Below the pieces are notes generated by a model that did no database searches, had not been told where the DNA came from, and was given only the letters and a program-made list of their open reading frames with translations. The position numbers and the translations under genes were made by a program. This document shows, in pieces, positions 1 to 7,108 of a DNA stretch of 17,073 nucleotides; the first letter of the stretch is position 1; the number at the start of each line of letters is the position of its first letter. Origin of the DNA: Candidatus Aenigmatarchaeota archaeon (GTDB lineage: Archaea > Aenigmatarchaeota > Aenigmatarchaeia > CG10238-14); the NCBI GenBank assembly GCA_030672375.1, contig DAOVGP010000037.1, positions 1 through 17,073 on the forward strand, read 5' to 3'.

Positions 1-290
1 CCAGAGAATTTCTTCGGTATGTGCAAGAGTTCGTGGAGGAGTGTCTTCTCCTGATCTTCTTTACTCAACTTATCAAAATTTGGATATAAAACTTCTATGA
101 TATAATGAGACTTGATACCCAAAGCTTTCTGCCAGATTCTAGATAGACCCCATATTCTTGCCAAAGTCTTAGACTTTGACCCGTAACCCCGCATGCAAAT
201 GATGCGAGTTCTATCAAGATGCTTGAAATTCAAGACGTTCAACATAGAATTTATTTTTTCTTGAATGTCGGGGGCTAATTCAAAGCGCAT
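1..290 (-). CDS. Predicted zinc metallopeptidase (COG4900-like), N-terminal part
   Basis: The reading frame starts at the ATG at 288-290 and runs off the left edge after 96 codons, so the protein is partial. The zinc-protease signature HELLH lies at residues 86-90, followed by IPKKFSG; two His act as zinc ligands and the Glu as general base in HExxH families. The preceding stretch has GSKSKTLARIWG (37-48) and YIIEVL. From memory, this layout matches the archaeal COG4900 predicted metallopeptidases, whose helix reads HELLHIPxxFSG. The third zinc ligand is outside the window. No signal peptide is visible, so it is probably cytoplasmic. The substrate of the family is unknown to me. It lies downstream of, and in the same direction as, the RNase H gene, but 226 bases away, so it probably has its own promoter. 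Confidence 0.8.
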   Translation of the reverse strand, partial: MRFELAPDIQEKINSMLNVLNFKHLDRTRIICMRGYGSKSKTLARIWGLSRIWQKALGIKSHYIIEVLYPNFDKLSKEDQEKTLLHELLHIPKKFS

Positions 291-407
291 AATATTTTAT
301 TGTCGCCGGGATTTAATGGTTTTTATTCTAACGCTGAGATGAAATTGAAACTCACAGTATTCAACAATATTATACTTGATTTCTCTTATTATAGAAAGGT
401 AGAGATA

Positions 408-438
408 ACTATAACTTATTCTTTAAAGATGTTATAGT
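408..438. repeat. Inverted repeat, 8-bp perfect stem
   Basis: ACTATAAC (408-415) is the exact reverse complement of GTTATAGT (431-438). The 15-base loop contains a second small palindrome, TCTTTAAAGA. It lies downstream of the RNase H stop codon on the minus strand and could be part of a 3' end structure or a protein-binding site. AT-rich sequence yields such stems by chance fairly often. Confidence 0.4.
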
Positions 439-454
439 CAACTATACCATAATT

Positions 455-495
455 TCATAATTAAAGAACTAAATACAGTTCTTAGGGAATTATGA
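455..495. repeat. Two-part hairpin downstream of the RNase H gene
   Basis: An inner 7-bp stem, AAGAACT (464-470) with AGTTCTT (477-483), closes a 6-base loop. After a 1x4 internal loop, an outer 8-bp stem pairs TCATAATT (455-462) with AATTATGA (488-495). It begins about 20 bases past the stop codon of the minus-strand RNase J operon. A transcript-end hairpin or mRNA-stabilising structure is plausible. No U-tract follows directly, so it is not a textbook archaeal terminator. Confidence 0.45.
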
Positions 496-516
496 TTTCA
501 CAAAAATAGTATAAAT

Positions 517-864
517 CTATCCCAACACTTTACCTGCTTTATTTTTTTCTCTAGGTACCCATTCTATGGTAAATTCTATTTTCTTTTCCTTAACCAAAAG
601 TAAAACTTCTTGAAATAATTTTCTTAATCTCTCCTCTTTGATATGCCATTCCATCTTTATCTGGTTCACGATCAACTTACTATCAGAGAGTATCGTAATC
701 TTAGAATTTTCTTCAACGAATTTCAAAGCTTCAATAACACCCAAATATTCTGCTTCATTGTTAGTTATATTTTTCTCCTTGAATGTCTTGACTATGTACC
801 TCTCAGGAATGACGAAACAGTATTTATCTTTTCCTCCATCAGTGTATATCTCCATGTAATTCAC
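517..864 (-). CDS. RNase HI-like protein, possibly missing one catalytic residue
   Basis: A 115-residue protein with the RNase HI order of motifs: YTDGG (Asp9), NNEAEY (Glu39 at the catalytic position), SDSKLIVNQ (Asp61), then a C-terminal VPREKNKAGKVLG. RNase HI enzymes cleave RNA in RNA-DNA hybrids (primers, R-loops) with two metal ions held by D-E-D-D. The last Asp normally lies in an NKxADxLA-like end; here the matching position is Gly111 and the protein stops four residues later. It may be active with three acidic residues, may bind hybrids only, or may be decaying. The GTG start at 862-864 overlaps the stop codon of the RNase J gene (GTGA), which suggests translational coupling; an in-frame ATG at 853-855 is an alternative start. 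It is last in a three-gene nuclease operon. Confidence 0.8.
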   Translation of the reverse strand: MNYMEIYTDGGKDKYCFVIPERYIVKTFKEKNITNNEAEYLGVIEALKFVEENSKITILSDSKLIVNQIKMEWHIKEERLRKLFQEVLLLVKEKKIEFTIEWVPREKNKAGKVLG

Positions 865-2273
865 TTGATTTCCAATCTCTCCCCAACTTTGGGTAAAATC
901 ATTCTCGTAGAATTAGAATCAATCAGCCCAACAAAAAGTTCAGGATTCTCTGTGTGAATGGGAATCAAGATTTCAGGACAGACTTCTTTCAGAATAACTC
1001 CAAGTTGTTCAGGAGAGCAATGACCAGATGTATGAGAAAACTTCATTTTGAGTCCACAGAGTTTAATCCAATTTTTCAATTTTTCATAAGTAAATGCCTG
1101 TTCTTCGGAATAGGGTTCTGCTTTTCCGTATATGTACGTGCCAGGGATACCAGAATCGACAGGTTTAAACTGAATCATCATATAAATACCGTTTGTAGTA
1201 TAAACCAAATATTCTTCCGGATGTTTCAATATCTTTTCCCTTCCATCAGGTCCCCAGACAAACCATTCATCCGATAATTCGGGATCCTCGATCATTTTCT
1301 TCTCATGGTTGATTCTTCCCACACCAAAAACTTCTACGTATTTATCTCTTCCCTTTTCCTTCAATCTGTTCAAGTATATCAAGAAATCACCTTTTCCAGG
1401 CAAACCCTCTAGCAATCCAGTCCTCTCTGTTTGTAATAGAATGTAAGCCAACCTTGATTCTATGACCAACTTTCGCCCATGTTTTTTAGCGACTTCTGCA
1501 ACAGTCCTCACTCTATCCAAGTCAACAGGAGAACCGTCGTATATTATCAAGTCATCTGTTTTGTCTGCGATATAATCAGTCTTTCTCCCAACGTCTTTTT
1601 CAGATGGTAATTTATGCTTATCAGCTTCTCTTGGCTCTTTAGCTAAGTTAGTTCCTTCACAAATCATGCACTTAATATCTTCATTCTTCAATTGTTTAAC
1701 AAAAGATTTAGTCAAGACATTCTTAAAACCAGACATTCTAAAATCTCCTGTATAAACTATTGTCCCAACAGAAGTACGGATGATAAAGGCGTGTGCACCT
1801 GGAACAGAATGATCAACAGCAAAGGGACTAACAACTATGTCCTTTATTACTATATCCTTACCAGTCTTCACTTCTTTGAACTCTAGATGACTAACCTTCT
1901 TGTCCCATGTTTGGTAATAAGTCCTATTTCTGATCTTGATCAAATTTCTTGTGTATCTCCCAGTGTAAACTGGTATGTCTTCCCTAACTAAGGGGGTATA
2001 CCCATAATGATCTTTATGAGCATGTGATACTAAGATAGCATCAACAAAAGGTTTACCTCCAGAAAACTTGTAGAAATTATTGAATCTAGGGAGTACCTTG
2101 GTCTTGAACAAATCATCTATGTTAGAAGGCCTTAATTCTGGCCACTGAAAATATACTGCCTCTCCGGCGAATGAAGTACCAAAATCGAGAAATATTTTGG
2201 TTGATTTATCTTCTAACAAAACCTTGTTACCGCCTACTTCTTCGACACCGCCATAGAGAGTAAGGTTAACCAT
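861..2273 (-). CDS. Beta-CASP metallo-beta-lactamase ribonuclease, archaeal RNase J type
   Basis: A 470-residue protein with the full metallo-beta-lactamase/beta-CASP motif set. HAHKDH (84-89) is motif II, the His in FAVDHSVPGAH (155) motif III, and YTGDFR (Asp177) motif IV. CEGTNL opens the beta-CASP insert. SGHCSPEQL (His418) and PIHTENPE (His440) close the active site. Archaeal RNase J enzymes are zinc-dependent 5'-3' exoribonucleases, some also endonucleolytic, that degrade RNA from an unprotected 5' end in the cytoplasm. No KH domains precede the lactamase fold, so it is not the aCPSF1 termination factor. The start abuts the stop codon of the Hjc-like gene with no gap, and its own stop overlaps the RNase H start. 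A nucleic-acid turnover operon is the natural reading. DNA substrates cannot be excluded for this superfamily. Confidence 0.88.
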   Translation of the reverse strand: MVNLTLYGGVEEVGGNKVLLEDKSTKIFLDFGTSFAGEAVYFQWPELRPSNIDDLFKTKVLPRFNNFYKFSGGKPFVDAILVSHAHKDHYGYTPLVREDIPVYTGRYTRNLIKIRNRTYYQTWDKKVSHLEFKEVKTGKDIVIKDIVVSPFAVDHSVPGAHAFIIRTSVGTIVYTGDFRMSGFKNVLTKSFVKQLKNEDIKCMICEGTNLAKEPREADKHKLPSEKDVGRKTDYIADKTDDLIIYDGSPVDLDRVRTVAEVAKKHGRKLVIESRLAYILLQTERTGLLEGLPGKGDFLIYLNRLKEKGRDKYVEVFGVGRINHEKKMIEDPELSDEWFVWGPDGREKILKHPEEYLVYTTNGIYMMIQFKPVDSGIPGTYIYGKAEPYSEEQAFTYEKLKNWIKLCGLKMKFSHTSGHCSPEQLGVILKEVCPEILIPIHTENPELFVGLIDSNSTRMILPKVGERLEIK

Positions 2274-2576
2274 TTAAACCAATCTTTTTTTGATGAAATC
2301 ATTCCTCGGGAATTTTATCCAAAGTTCAGTTTTGATTGAATGTTCCCTTCCTAATCTTTTCAATCTTTCAAACTGTTCTCTTTCTCTTTGAGTCGGATAA
2401 TACTTGTTTTTATGGCATTCCTTAACTTCAACTATCTTCTCGATCTTGTTTTTTCCCGGTGTTAATACCAAAAAATCTACTGCTCCACCTATTGCCACTT
2501 TCAGAACATTCTCTTTCCCGTATTTTTGAATTAATTCCTTCTTTGCTTTGTATTCACCCATGTATCCTTTCCTCAT
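2274..2576 (-). CDS. Hjc-like PD-(D/E)XK endonuclease (Holliday junction resolvase family)
   Basis: A 100-residue protein starting MRKGYMGEYKAKKEL, which matches the RKGxxxE opening of archaeal Holliday junction resolvases. The PD-(D/E)XK core follows: Glu near residue 8, Asp in GGAVDFLVL, and the E-x-K pair in IVEVKE. The later part, with TQREREQFERL, corresponds to the helix in Hjc that packs against junction DNA. The family cuts four-way DNA junctions symmetrically as a dimer during recombination; a related junction- or flap-cutting role is possible because many small nucleases share the fold. It is the first gene of the minus-strand operon, directly upstream of RNase J, and is divergent from the HAD gene at 2621 with 44 bases between them. 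A second ATG lies five codons inside, but the RKG motif supports the longer start. Confidence 0.72.
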   Translation of the reverse strand: MRKGYMGEYKAKKELIQKYGKENVLKVAIGGAVDFLVLTPGKNKIEKIVEVKECHKNKYYPTQREREQFERLKRLGREHSIKTELWIKFPRNDFIKKRLV

Positions 2577-2620
2577 ACTATCACATTATTATTTCAAACC
2601 TAAAGAGAAATTATTTATCT
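2577..2620. promoter_or_regulatory. Short divergent promoter region
   Basis: These 44 AT-rich bases separate the divergent Hjc-like and HAD genes, so promoters for both must lie here or reach into the coding regions. No strong TATA box stands out. The space is so short that at least one transcript is probably leaderless. Confidence 0.35.
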
Positions 2621-3256
2621 ATGGTAATAAAAGCAGTGCTGTTCGACCTCGATCAGACGTTGATAGACTTTATAACGATGAAAGTAGAGGCTTGTCGATC
2701 TGCAATTAAAGCAATGATAAAGGTTGGTTTAAAAATTAATGAGAGGGATGGTTTAAAAAAATTAATGGAGACTTACTTCAAATGCGGTATTGAATCTGAT
2801 ATAGCATTCACCAAATTCCTGGAAGGAGAGATGGGAAAATCTGATCCTGATATACTCCAGACAGGTATAGACGCTTATGTTAAAACGAAACCAAAATTTC
2901 TCAAACCTTATCCTTATGTTCTAGAGACATTAGAGATGTTAAAATTCTTAGACCTAAAAGTCGGTATAGTCACAGATGCTCCTAGAGTCAAGGCAACGAG
3001 GAGGCTTGAAGCCATGAACATCATAGAATTTTTTGATTTTATTGTCACATTTGATGATACTGGAGTTAAGAAAACAGAAGAATTACCCATGAAATTAGCA
3101 ATAAAAAAATTAAACTTATACCCAGAAGAAATCTTGTTCGTTGGTGATAGCTTTGAAAGAGATATAAAACCTGCAAAAAAACTAGGAATGAAAACATTAC
3201 TCGTGAAGAGGTGTGATGATTTAAAGAAGATAAAAAATTTTTTACCTAATTCTTGA
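2621..3256 (+). CDS. HAD-superfamily hydrolase, subfamily IA
   Basis: A 211-residue protein with all HAD motifs: FDLDQTL (nucleophile Asp9, acid/base Asp11), TDA (Thr118), Lys151, and GDSFERD (Asp176, Asp181). Residues 15-90 form the helical C1 cap typical of subfamily IA. The overall pattern (FDLD.TL, MIKVGL, AYVKTKPKFLKPYP, VGIVTDA) resembles the archaeal HAD-IA group remembered as TIGR02253. These are Mg-dependent phosphatases of small metabolites; phosphoglycolate or sugar phosphates are usual guesses, and the substrate cannot be read from sequence. I chose the ATG at 2621 because it directly precedes the first core strand; the longer open frame upstream is antisense to the Hjc-like gene. 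The usual Lys-Pro of motif III is Lys-Thr here. Confidence 0.85.
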   Translation: MVIKAVLFDLDQTLIDFITMKVEACRSAIKAMIKVGLKINERDGLKKLMETYFKCGIESDIAFTKFLEGEMGKSDPDILQTGIDAYVKTKPKFLKPYPYVLETLEMLKFLDLKVGIVTDAPRVKATRRLEAMNIIEFFDFIVTFDDTGVKKTEELPMKLAIKKLNLYPEEILFVGDSFERDIKPAKKLGMKTLLVKRCDDLKKIKNFLPNS

Positions 3257-3261
3257 TTCAA

Positions 3262-4017
3262 TTAAATATAACGTAACAAGTCTTTAACAGATTTTAAGAC
3301 AAGATCAGGTTTGGTTATATTCTTTTCATCTGTTCTTCCAGTCTTTACAAATATGGTTTTACATCCCATCTTTTTCGCAAACGCTATATCAGATTTCATT
3401 TCATCTCCGATAAAAACAGATTTTTTAGTATCTTTTAACCTTCCCCTGACTATCTTTCCCATGTAAGCAGAAGGTTTTCCCAAACACTTGGCCCTAGCAT
3501 TTGCTGCAAATTCTACAGCCTTAACCCAGCAACCAACTCCTGGTGTCCACTTATCTCCTACTTGCCATTTTCTACCCATAATACTCGTTAATAACTTTCC
3601 TCCTCTATCAACTGCATCTACAGCCAATGTGAGTTGTTGATAGTCAAAATCCCAGTCTTCTGTTACTACAACAAAATCAACAGGAGGTTTATCTTTAACC
3701 TTAACTCCTGCATCCCTGAGATCGATTTCTGTTCCGATATTCAAGGCCAAAGCTGTTCCATTTTTTTCCTTAATATAATGACCTATTGTGATACCTGCAT
3801 TAATCACATCATCAACTTTGACTTCAACCTCGAATTTTCTGAGCCTGTCAGCAATACCCCTCCTTGATTCGATAGTATTGTTTGTGACGTAAAGAATCTG
3901 TTTATTCAGTCGTCTCAATTTCTTTATAACACTCTTCGCTCCAGGAATGAGTCTATCCCAATACCAGAGTGTAGAATCAAGATCAAAGATGTAAGTATCG
4001 ATTTTACTAAAATCCAT
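3262..4017 (-). CDS. HAD-superfamily hydrolase, subfamily IIA (NagD-like)
   Basis: A 251-residue protein with IFDLDSTLW (Asp12, Asp14), VTNNT (45-48), GKPSAYM (Lys181) and GDEMKSD (Asp205, Asp210), separated by a large central cap (about 75-170). TNN in motif II and a C2 cap between motifs II and III are marks of subfamily IIA, the NagD/4-nitrophenylphosphatase group. Such enzymes dephosphorylate small metabolites such as phosphoglycolate or nucleotides. I chose the ATG at 4015-4017; a longer frame reaches an ATG at 4056 but would overlap the divergent NurA gene and adds 13 residues ahead of the core strand. It is convergent with the other HAD gene, with only five bases between their stop codons. 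The two HADs belong to different subfamilies, so this is not a tandem duplication. Confidence 0.84.
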   Translation of the reverse strand: MDFSKIDTYIFDLDSTLWYWDRLIPGAKSVIKKLRRLNKQILYVTNNTIESRRGIADRLRKFEVEVKVDDVINAGITIGHYIKEKNGTALALNIGTEIDLRDAGVKVKDKPPVDFVVVTEDWDFDYQQLTLAVDAVDRGGKLLTSIMGRKWQVGDKWTPGVGCWVKAVEFAANARAKCLGKPSAYMGKIVRGRLKDTKKSVFIGDEMKSDIAFAKKMGCKTIFVKTGRTDEKNITKPDLVLKSVKDLLRYI

Positions 4018-4050
4018 AACAATAAATGCATCCAATGGAAAATAAAGGTT

Positions 4051-5154
4051 ATGCAAAATTTCCAGAAAAGACTCGATGAAATCATAGACAAAATCAGTTA
4101 TCTGGAGTCGAGAAGGATAAAGATAGGAAAGTTCCTCAGGGAAATAAACGATTCTTTGAAGATAGGACCAGACGGGGAGATACTAGATGAGAATATCATA
4201 AATACTGTGCCGATTCGCTCTTTAGAAAAGATGAGTGTTCTGGGAGTGGATGGAGGAATAGTTAAGCATAGTTATCACGGCCTTGATTTGATGTTGATGA
4301 GATCAGTAGGAGTGAATTTCAATTATTCTGATGGGAAATTGAAAGACGTAAAATATTATCCGAGTTCAATCCCCCTACCGATTCCTAAGATAATCTTCGA
4401 CCCCTTCTCAGACATTGAATTGAATTCTTGTTATAATTTTGAACGGCAAATAATGGAAATAAGATCTGCTATAGAATCGATAGAGAAATTTAAACCTGAT
4501 GTTGCTCTTCTAGACGGTTCCATAATACCTCATTATATCCCAAGACCAGATAGTCCAATTCTGATGGAATATTATACTAATTTAATAGAAACTTACAAAT
4601 CCTTGTTCAAACTGTCGACGAAAGAGAAAATCATCTTGGTTGGTATAATCGAGGACAGTCGTGGTGTTAAGTTTTGTGACATCCTGATGAGGAGAATAAT
4701 CTCTCAAGTCGAATCAGACCTATCAAGGGAATTGAAATTAATCTTGGAAAAGACTAAGGATAGTAACCTACTATACTATGCTTTGAAGAAGGGAGAAAGA
4801 ACTTGTATTTTCAATTATTCCAAAAATCCAAAAATACATCCAGTACTACGTGAATTTGAAGACATGAATAAAGAATTCTACAGTTTCTACATTAAGACCG
4901 TTGATTTTGATAGACCTTTGAGGGTTGACTTTTTAGGTCTTGGAAACGAGTTGAATGTTGTAGACAAACTTTCCTCATTATTGATGCAGACGAGTGGACA
5001 TTCTGGCTATGGATTACCAGCTGTCTTGATAGAAGCTGACCAGAGAGCAAAATTAAGTGAGAAAGATTTGGATATGTTCTATTCTGACTTGGTCAACAAA
5101 ATAGGCAATGTTTCGACATTATTCAAGATGAGAAGAGAGATGAGACCTTTTTGA
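4051..5154 (+). CDS. nurA: NurA-domain 5'-3' nuclease
   Basis: A 367-residue protein with the NurA layout: an N-terminal helix, the manganese-binding LGVDGG (Asp67), a central acidic residue near E131-E136, LLDGS (Asp155), and a C-terminal GYGLPAVLIEADQRAK (319-334) typical of the family. NurA is a ring-shaped Mn-dependent nuclease that works with the HerA translocase and Mre11-Rad50 in resecting DNA ends for recombination. Those partners usually share an operon with nurA; none is in this window, so here the gene stands apart. It is divergent from the HAD-IIA gene, with 33 bases between start codons if the shorter HAD start is right, and convergent with the next gene, four bases away. The ATG follows an AAAGG-like sequence very closely, so ribosome binding looks weak. 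Confidence 0.85.
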   Translation: MQNFQKRLDEIIDKISYLESRRIKIGKFLREINDSLKIGPDGEILDENIINTVPIRSLEKMSVLGVDGGIVKHSYHGLDLMLMRSVGVNFNYSDGKLKDVKYYPSSIPLPIPKIIFDPFSDIELNSCYNFERQIMEIRSAIESIEKFKPDVALLDGSIIPHYIPRPDSPILMEYYTNLIETYKSLFKLSTKEKIILVGIIEDSRGVKFCDILMRRIISQVESDLSRELKLILEKTKDSNLLYYALKKGERTCIFNYSKNPKIHPVLREFEDMNKEFYSFYIKTVDFDRPLRVDFLGLGNELNVVDKLSSLLMQTSGHSGYGLPAVLIEADQRAKLSEKDLDMFYSDLVNKIGNVSTLFKMRREMRPF

Positions 5155-5158
5155 AGCT

Positions 5159-5857
5159 TCATTTCTTCAAACTTAAATCAACGCCGTTCAACCTGACTTT
5201 TTCAGCCATACCAGATATTCTAACAGAATCATCCTCTTGTGATATCTCTCCCTTGAAATAAACGATGTTCAAATCATCCTCATCCAACTTAAGAGGTGAC
5301 CAATCAGACAATCTCAATGATCCAGAGATTCCGGTAAAAGACATTTCATAGTTTTCAACATCACTTAAAGAATAACTCACGGGCATCCCAGACAATTGAA
5401 ATTCAACTTTTTCTTCTCCTGCTCTGGGCACGAAAATGATATCGTTTAATTCAACCGATAAAGAAGAACCGGATACTGTCATCTTGCCATTTTCATTTAT
5501 TGACACATCACCACTCATACTTTCGACTCGAAAATCGATTTCATCATTATCCTTAATACTAATACTCTGACCACCGATTGAAACTGAATCGTATTTTAAT
5601 GTTCCTTCAAACGGTTTTTCTTTAAAATCAAAATACACGTCTTTGAAACTCTCCTGAGAAGTTGTTATTTTAAACTCTAAAGTTCTGTTGACGGAAGTAG
5701 GTGTGAATTTTCCAGTAATCCCACGTAGATAACTCCCTATAGTTGTTAGATACTTTCCCAAATACTTTTCTTTAAATTCTACTCCTTTTTTAGAGAACAA
5801 TAAAAAGCCAGTTATACCGACTACTATGACCAAAGCAAGTAACACTTTCCACTGCAT
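5159..5857 (-). CDS. Membrane-anchored beta-rich protein of unknown function
   Basis: I do not recognise this 232-residue protein. Residues 4-21 (KVLLALVIVVGITGFLLF) form one hydrophobic helix followed by KK, so it is probably held in the membrane by its N terminus, with the rest outside. From about residue 55 the sequence alternates hydrophobic and polar residues with many Gly, Ser and Asp, repeating a phrase of the type 'G-x-hydrophobic-x-x-x-D' (SISIKDNDEIDF, VSINENGKMTV, VRISGMAEKVRL). This predicts a long beta sandwich or stacked-strand domain. No Cys is present. It could be a surface or envelope-assembly protein. It is divergent from the DUF1512 gene across a 63-base promoter region, so the two may be controlled together. 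Confidence 0.6.
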   Translation of the reverse strand: MQWKVLLALVIVVGITGFLLFSKKGVEFKEKYLGKYLTTIGSYLRGITGKFTPTSVNRTLEFKITTSQESFKDVYFDFKEKPFEGTLKYDSVSIGGQSISIKDNDEIDFRVESMSGDVSINENGKMTVSGSSLSVELNDIIFVPRAGEEKVEFQLSGMPVSYSLSDVENYEMSFTGISGSLRLSDWSPLKLDEDDLNIVYFKGEISQEDDSVRISGMAEKVRLNGVDLSLKK

Positions 5858-5920
5858 GATATCTAAGTATATTTATAGTAGTACAATGATAAATTTATAA
5901 CACAATTATAAGGTGATCTT
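5858..5920. promoter_or_regulatory. Divergent promoter region for the beta-rich protein and the DUF1512 operon
   Basis: The region is almost pure A/T and holds two TATA-like elements: ATATTTATAG (5869-5878) and AAATTTATAA (5891-5900). On the plus strand the first sits about 40 bases ahead of the ribosome binding site AAGGTGAT (5910-5917), which leaves room for a short leader. On the minus strand the second, read as TTATAAATTT, lies about 31 bases ahead of the ATG at 5857. The pairing of element to gene is inference. Confidence 0.45.
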
Positions 5921-7099
5921 TTGAACGGGTTTGGAGATGGGATTTGGGGTCAATTGCTGAGTCTGATATTTTTCTTCATATTCATGTTTTTCTACTCGAG
6001 GATAATGGTTCAACAAATCCTATTCAAGTTAGAAAAGAGTGCCCAACTCCTTGAAAAAATGTCTTTAAAGGCCGAAAAGATTGTAATTAAAAAAATAAGT
6101 AAAAACCCCGATAAGAAACTTAAAAATCGTATCAAGAATTTTCTTGAGTTTTTCGCGATTTCACCAGTTAATCTAGATCCTTATGGACTCGTTAAGAAAC
6201 TCGAGCATATCGTTGATTTAGAGAAAGATAGATTCAAGTATTTCGTGAAGCAGGTTGCTCCAAACATGGATTCGGAAAAGAGATCAAACGTAATGATGGG
6301 TTTATCCGGTGCGATGACCCTTTACCAGTTGACTAAACTCGTTAGACACTTCGTAGAACTAATCAAGAAAACTAAGAGTATTAATCTCGCTATGTTACTA
6401 CAGATGCAACTGCCCTTGGTCGAAAGACTGGCAAAGGCTTTACTCCATGGAACAGAGGCTTTAAGCAACGGTTGGCCTGTTGGTGATACTGTCGGAGCTT
6501 ATGTTGCAGCAAACTTGATAGGTAAATCTAAAGTAAAACGGGTTGATGAAGATACCGTAGTTGCGAGAAAAAATTATAAAAAAAGAGATATCATCATCAT
6601 AAAGGCATCAGGCCCAGGTGGTAGAACTGGTAATCCTGGTAGAGTTGTGGGAAAAATTTGTAAAAAGGAAAAGATTGCAAAAATAATCACTATTGATGCT
6701 GCAGCAAAATTGGAGGGAGAAAAAACAGGAACAGTCGCAGAAGGTATAGGTGTGGCTATTGGTGGAATTGGAATAGAGAAGTCTCATATTGAAGATATTG
6801 CAGTAAAGAAAAAGATACCATTGGATACAATAATAATAAAGATGAGCCAAGAGGAAGCGATTACACCTATGAGAAAATCAATCTTTAAATCAGTACCAAA
6901 AGTTATGGGGATTCTGGATGAGACTATCGATAGGACTAAAGAAAGGGGAAAGATAATTGTTGTTGGAGTGGGTAATACTTCTGGCGTTGGGAACGATAAG
7001 AAAGAAATTGATGAGTCGAATAAAATCATAAAGAAAAATATAAAGAGAATGCAGGCTCTAAAAAAGAAGAAAAAGAAAAGGTTTAAATTTTTTCTCTGA
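5921..7099 (+). CDS. DUF1512 family archaeal membrane protein
   Basis: A 392-residue protein with one strongly hydrophobic N-terminal segment (residues 10-25, Phe-rich), then a long charged helical region (35-175), and an alpha/beta C-terminal domain with a glycine-rich loop SGPGGRTGNPG (about 230-240). It ends in a lysine tail. I recognise the combination (early PVNLDPYGLV and the glycine-rich half) as the archaeal DUF1512 family (PF07431). Its function is unknown; the glycine-rich loop hints at nucleotide or phosphate binding, but that is inference. Translation starts at TTG, fixed by GGTGAT five bases upstream; no ATG lies nearby ahead of the membrane segment. It heads the operon that continues with thymidylate kinase three bases into its spacer, so a link to nucleotide metabolism or cell growth is possible. 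Confidence 0.72.
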   Translation: MNGFGDGIWGQLLSLIFFFIFMFFYSRIMVQQILFKLEKSAQLLEKMSLKAEKIVIKKISKNPDKKLKNRIKNFLEFFAISPVNLDPYGLVKKLEHIVDLEKDRFKYFVKQVAPNMDSEKRSNVMMGLSGAMTLYQLTKLVRHFVELIKKTKSINLAMLLQMQLPLVERLAKALLHGTEALSNGWPVGDTVGAYVAANLIGKSKVKRVDEDTVVARKNYKKRDIIIIKASGPGGRTGNPGRVVGKICKKEKIAKIITIDAAAKLEGEKTGTVAEGIGVAIGGIGIEKSHIEDIAVKKKIPLDTIIIKMSQEEAITPMRKSIFKSVPKVMGILDETIDRTKERGKIIVVGVGNTSGVGNDKKEIDESNKIIKKNIKRMQALKKKKKKRFKFFL

Positions 7100-7108
7100 G
7101 GGGTGGCA

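Larger units (their letters stand above)
291..516. other. Intergenic region without a convincing gene
   Basis: This 226-base AT-rich stretch separates the RNase HI-like gene from the metallopeptidase gene, both on the minus strand. I found no tRNA, no C/D-box set and no convincing ORF. It contains two inverted repeats (listed separately) just past the stop codon of the RNase H gene, and should also hold the promoter of the metallopeptidase near 290-330. A short GC-rich patch (GTCGCCGGG at 302-310) stands out against the AT-rich background; I cannot assign it. Confidence 0.5.

Noticed and set aside
339..437. A 32-codon plus-strand ORF in the left intergenic region
   Set aside because: No ribosome binding site, no recognisable sequence, and it overlaps the inverted repeat; expected by chance in AT-rich DNA.
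2459..2620. N-terminal extension of the HAD-IA protein upstream of 2621
   Set aside because: It runs antisense through the Hjc-like gene, and the HAD core strand starts right after the ATG at 2621.
4018..4056. Longer start for the HAD-IIA gene
   Set aside because: It would overlap the NurA start and adds residues with no family match before the core strand; not fully excluded.
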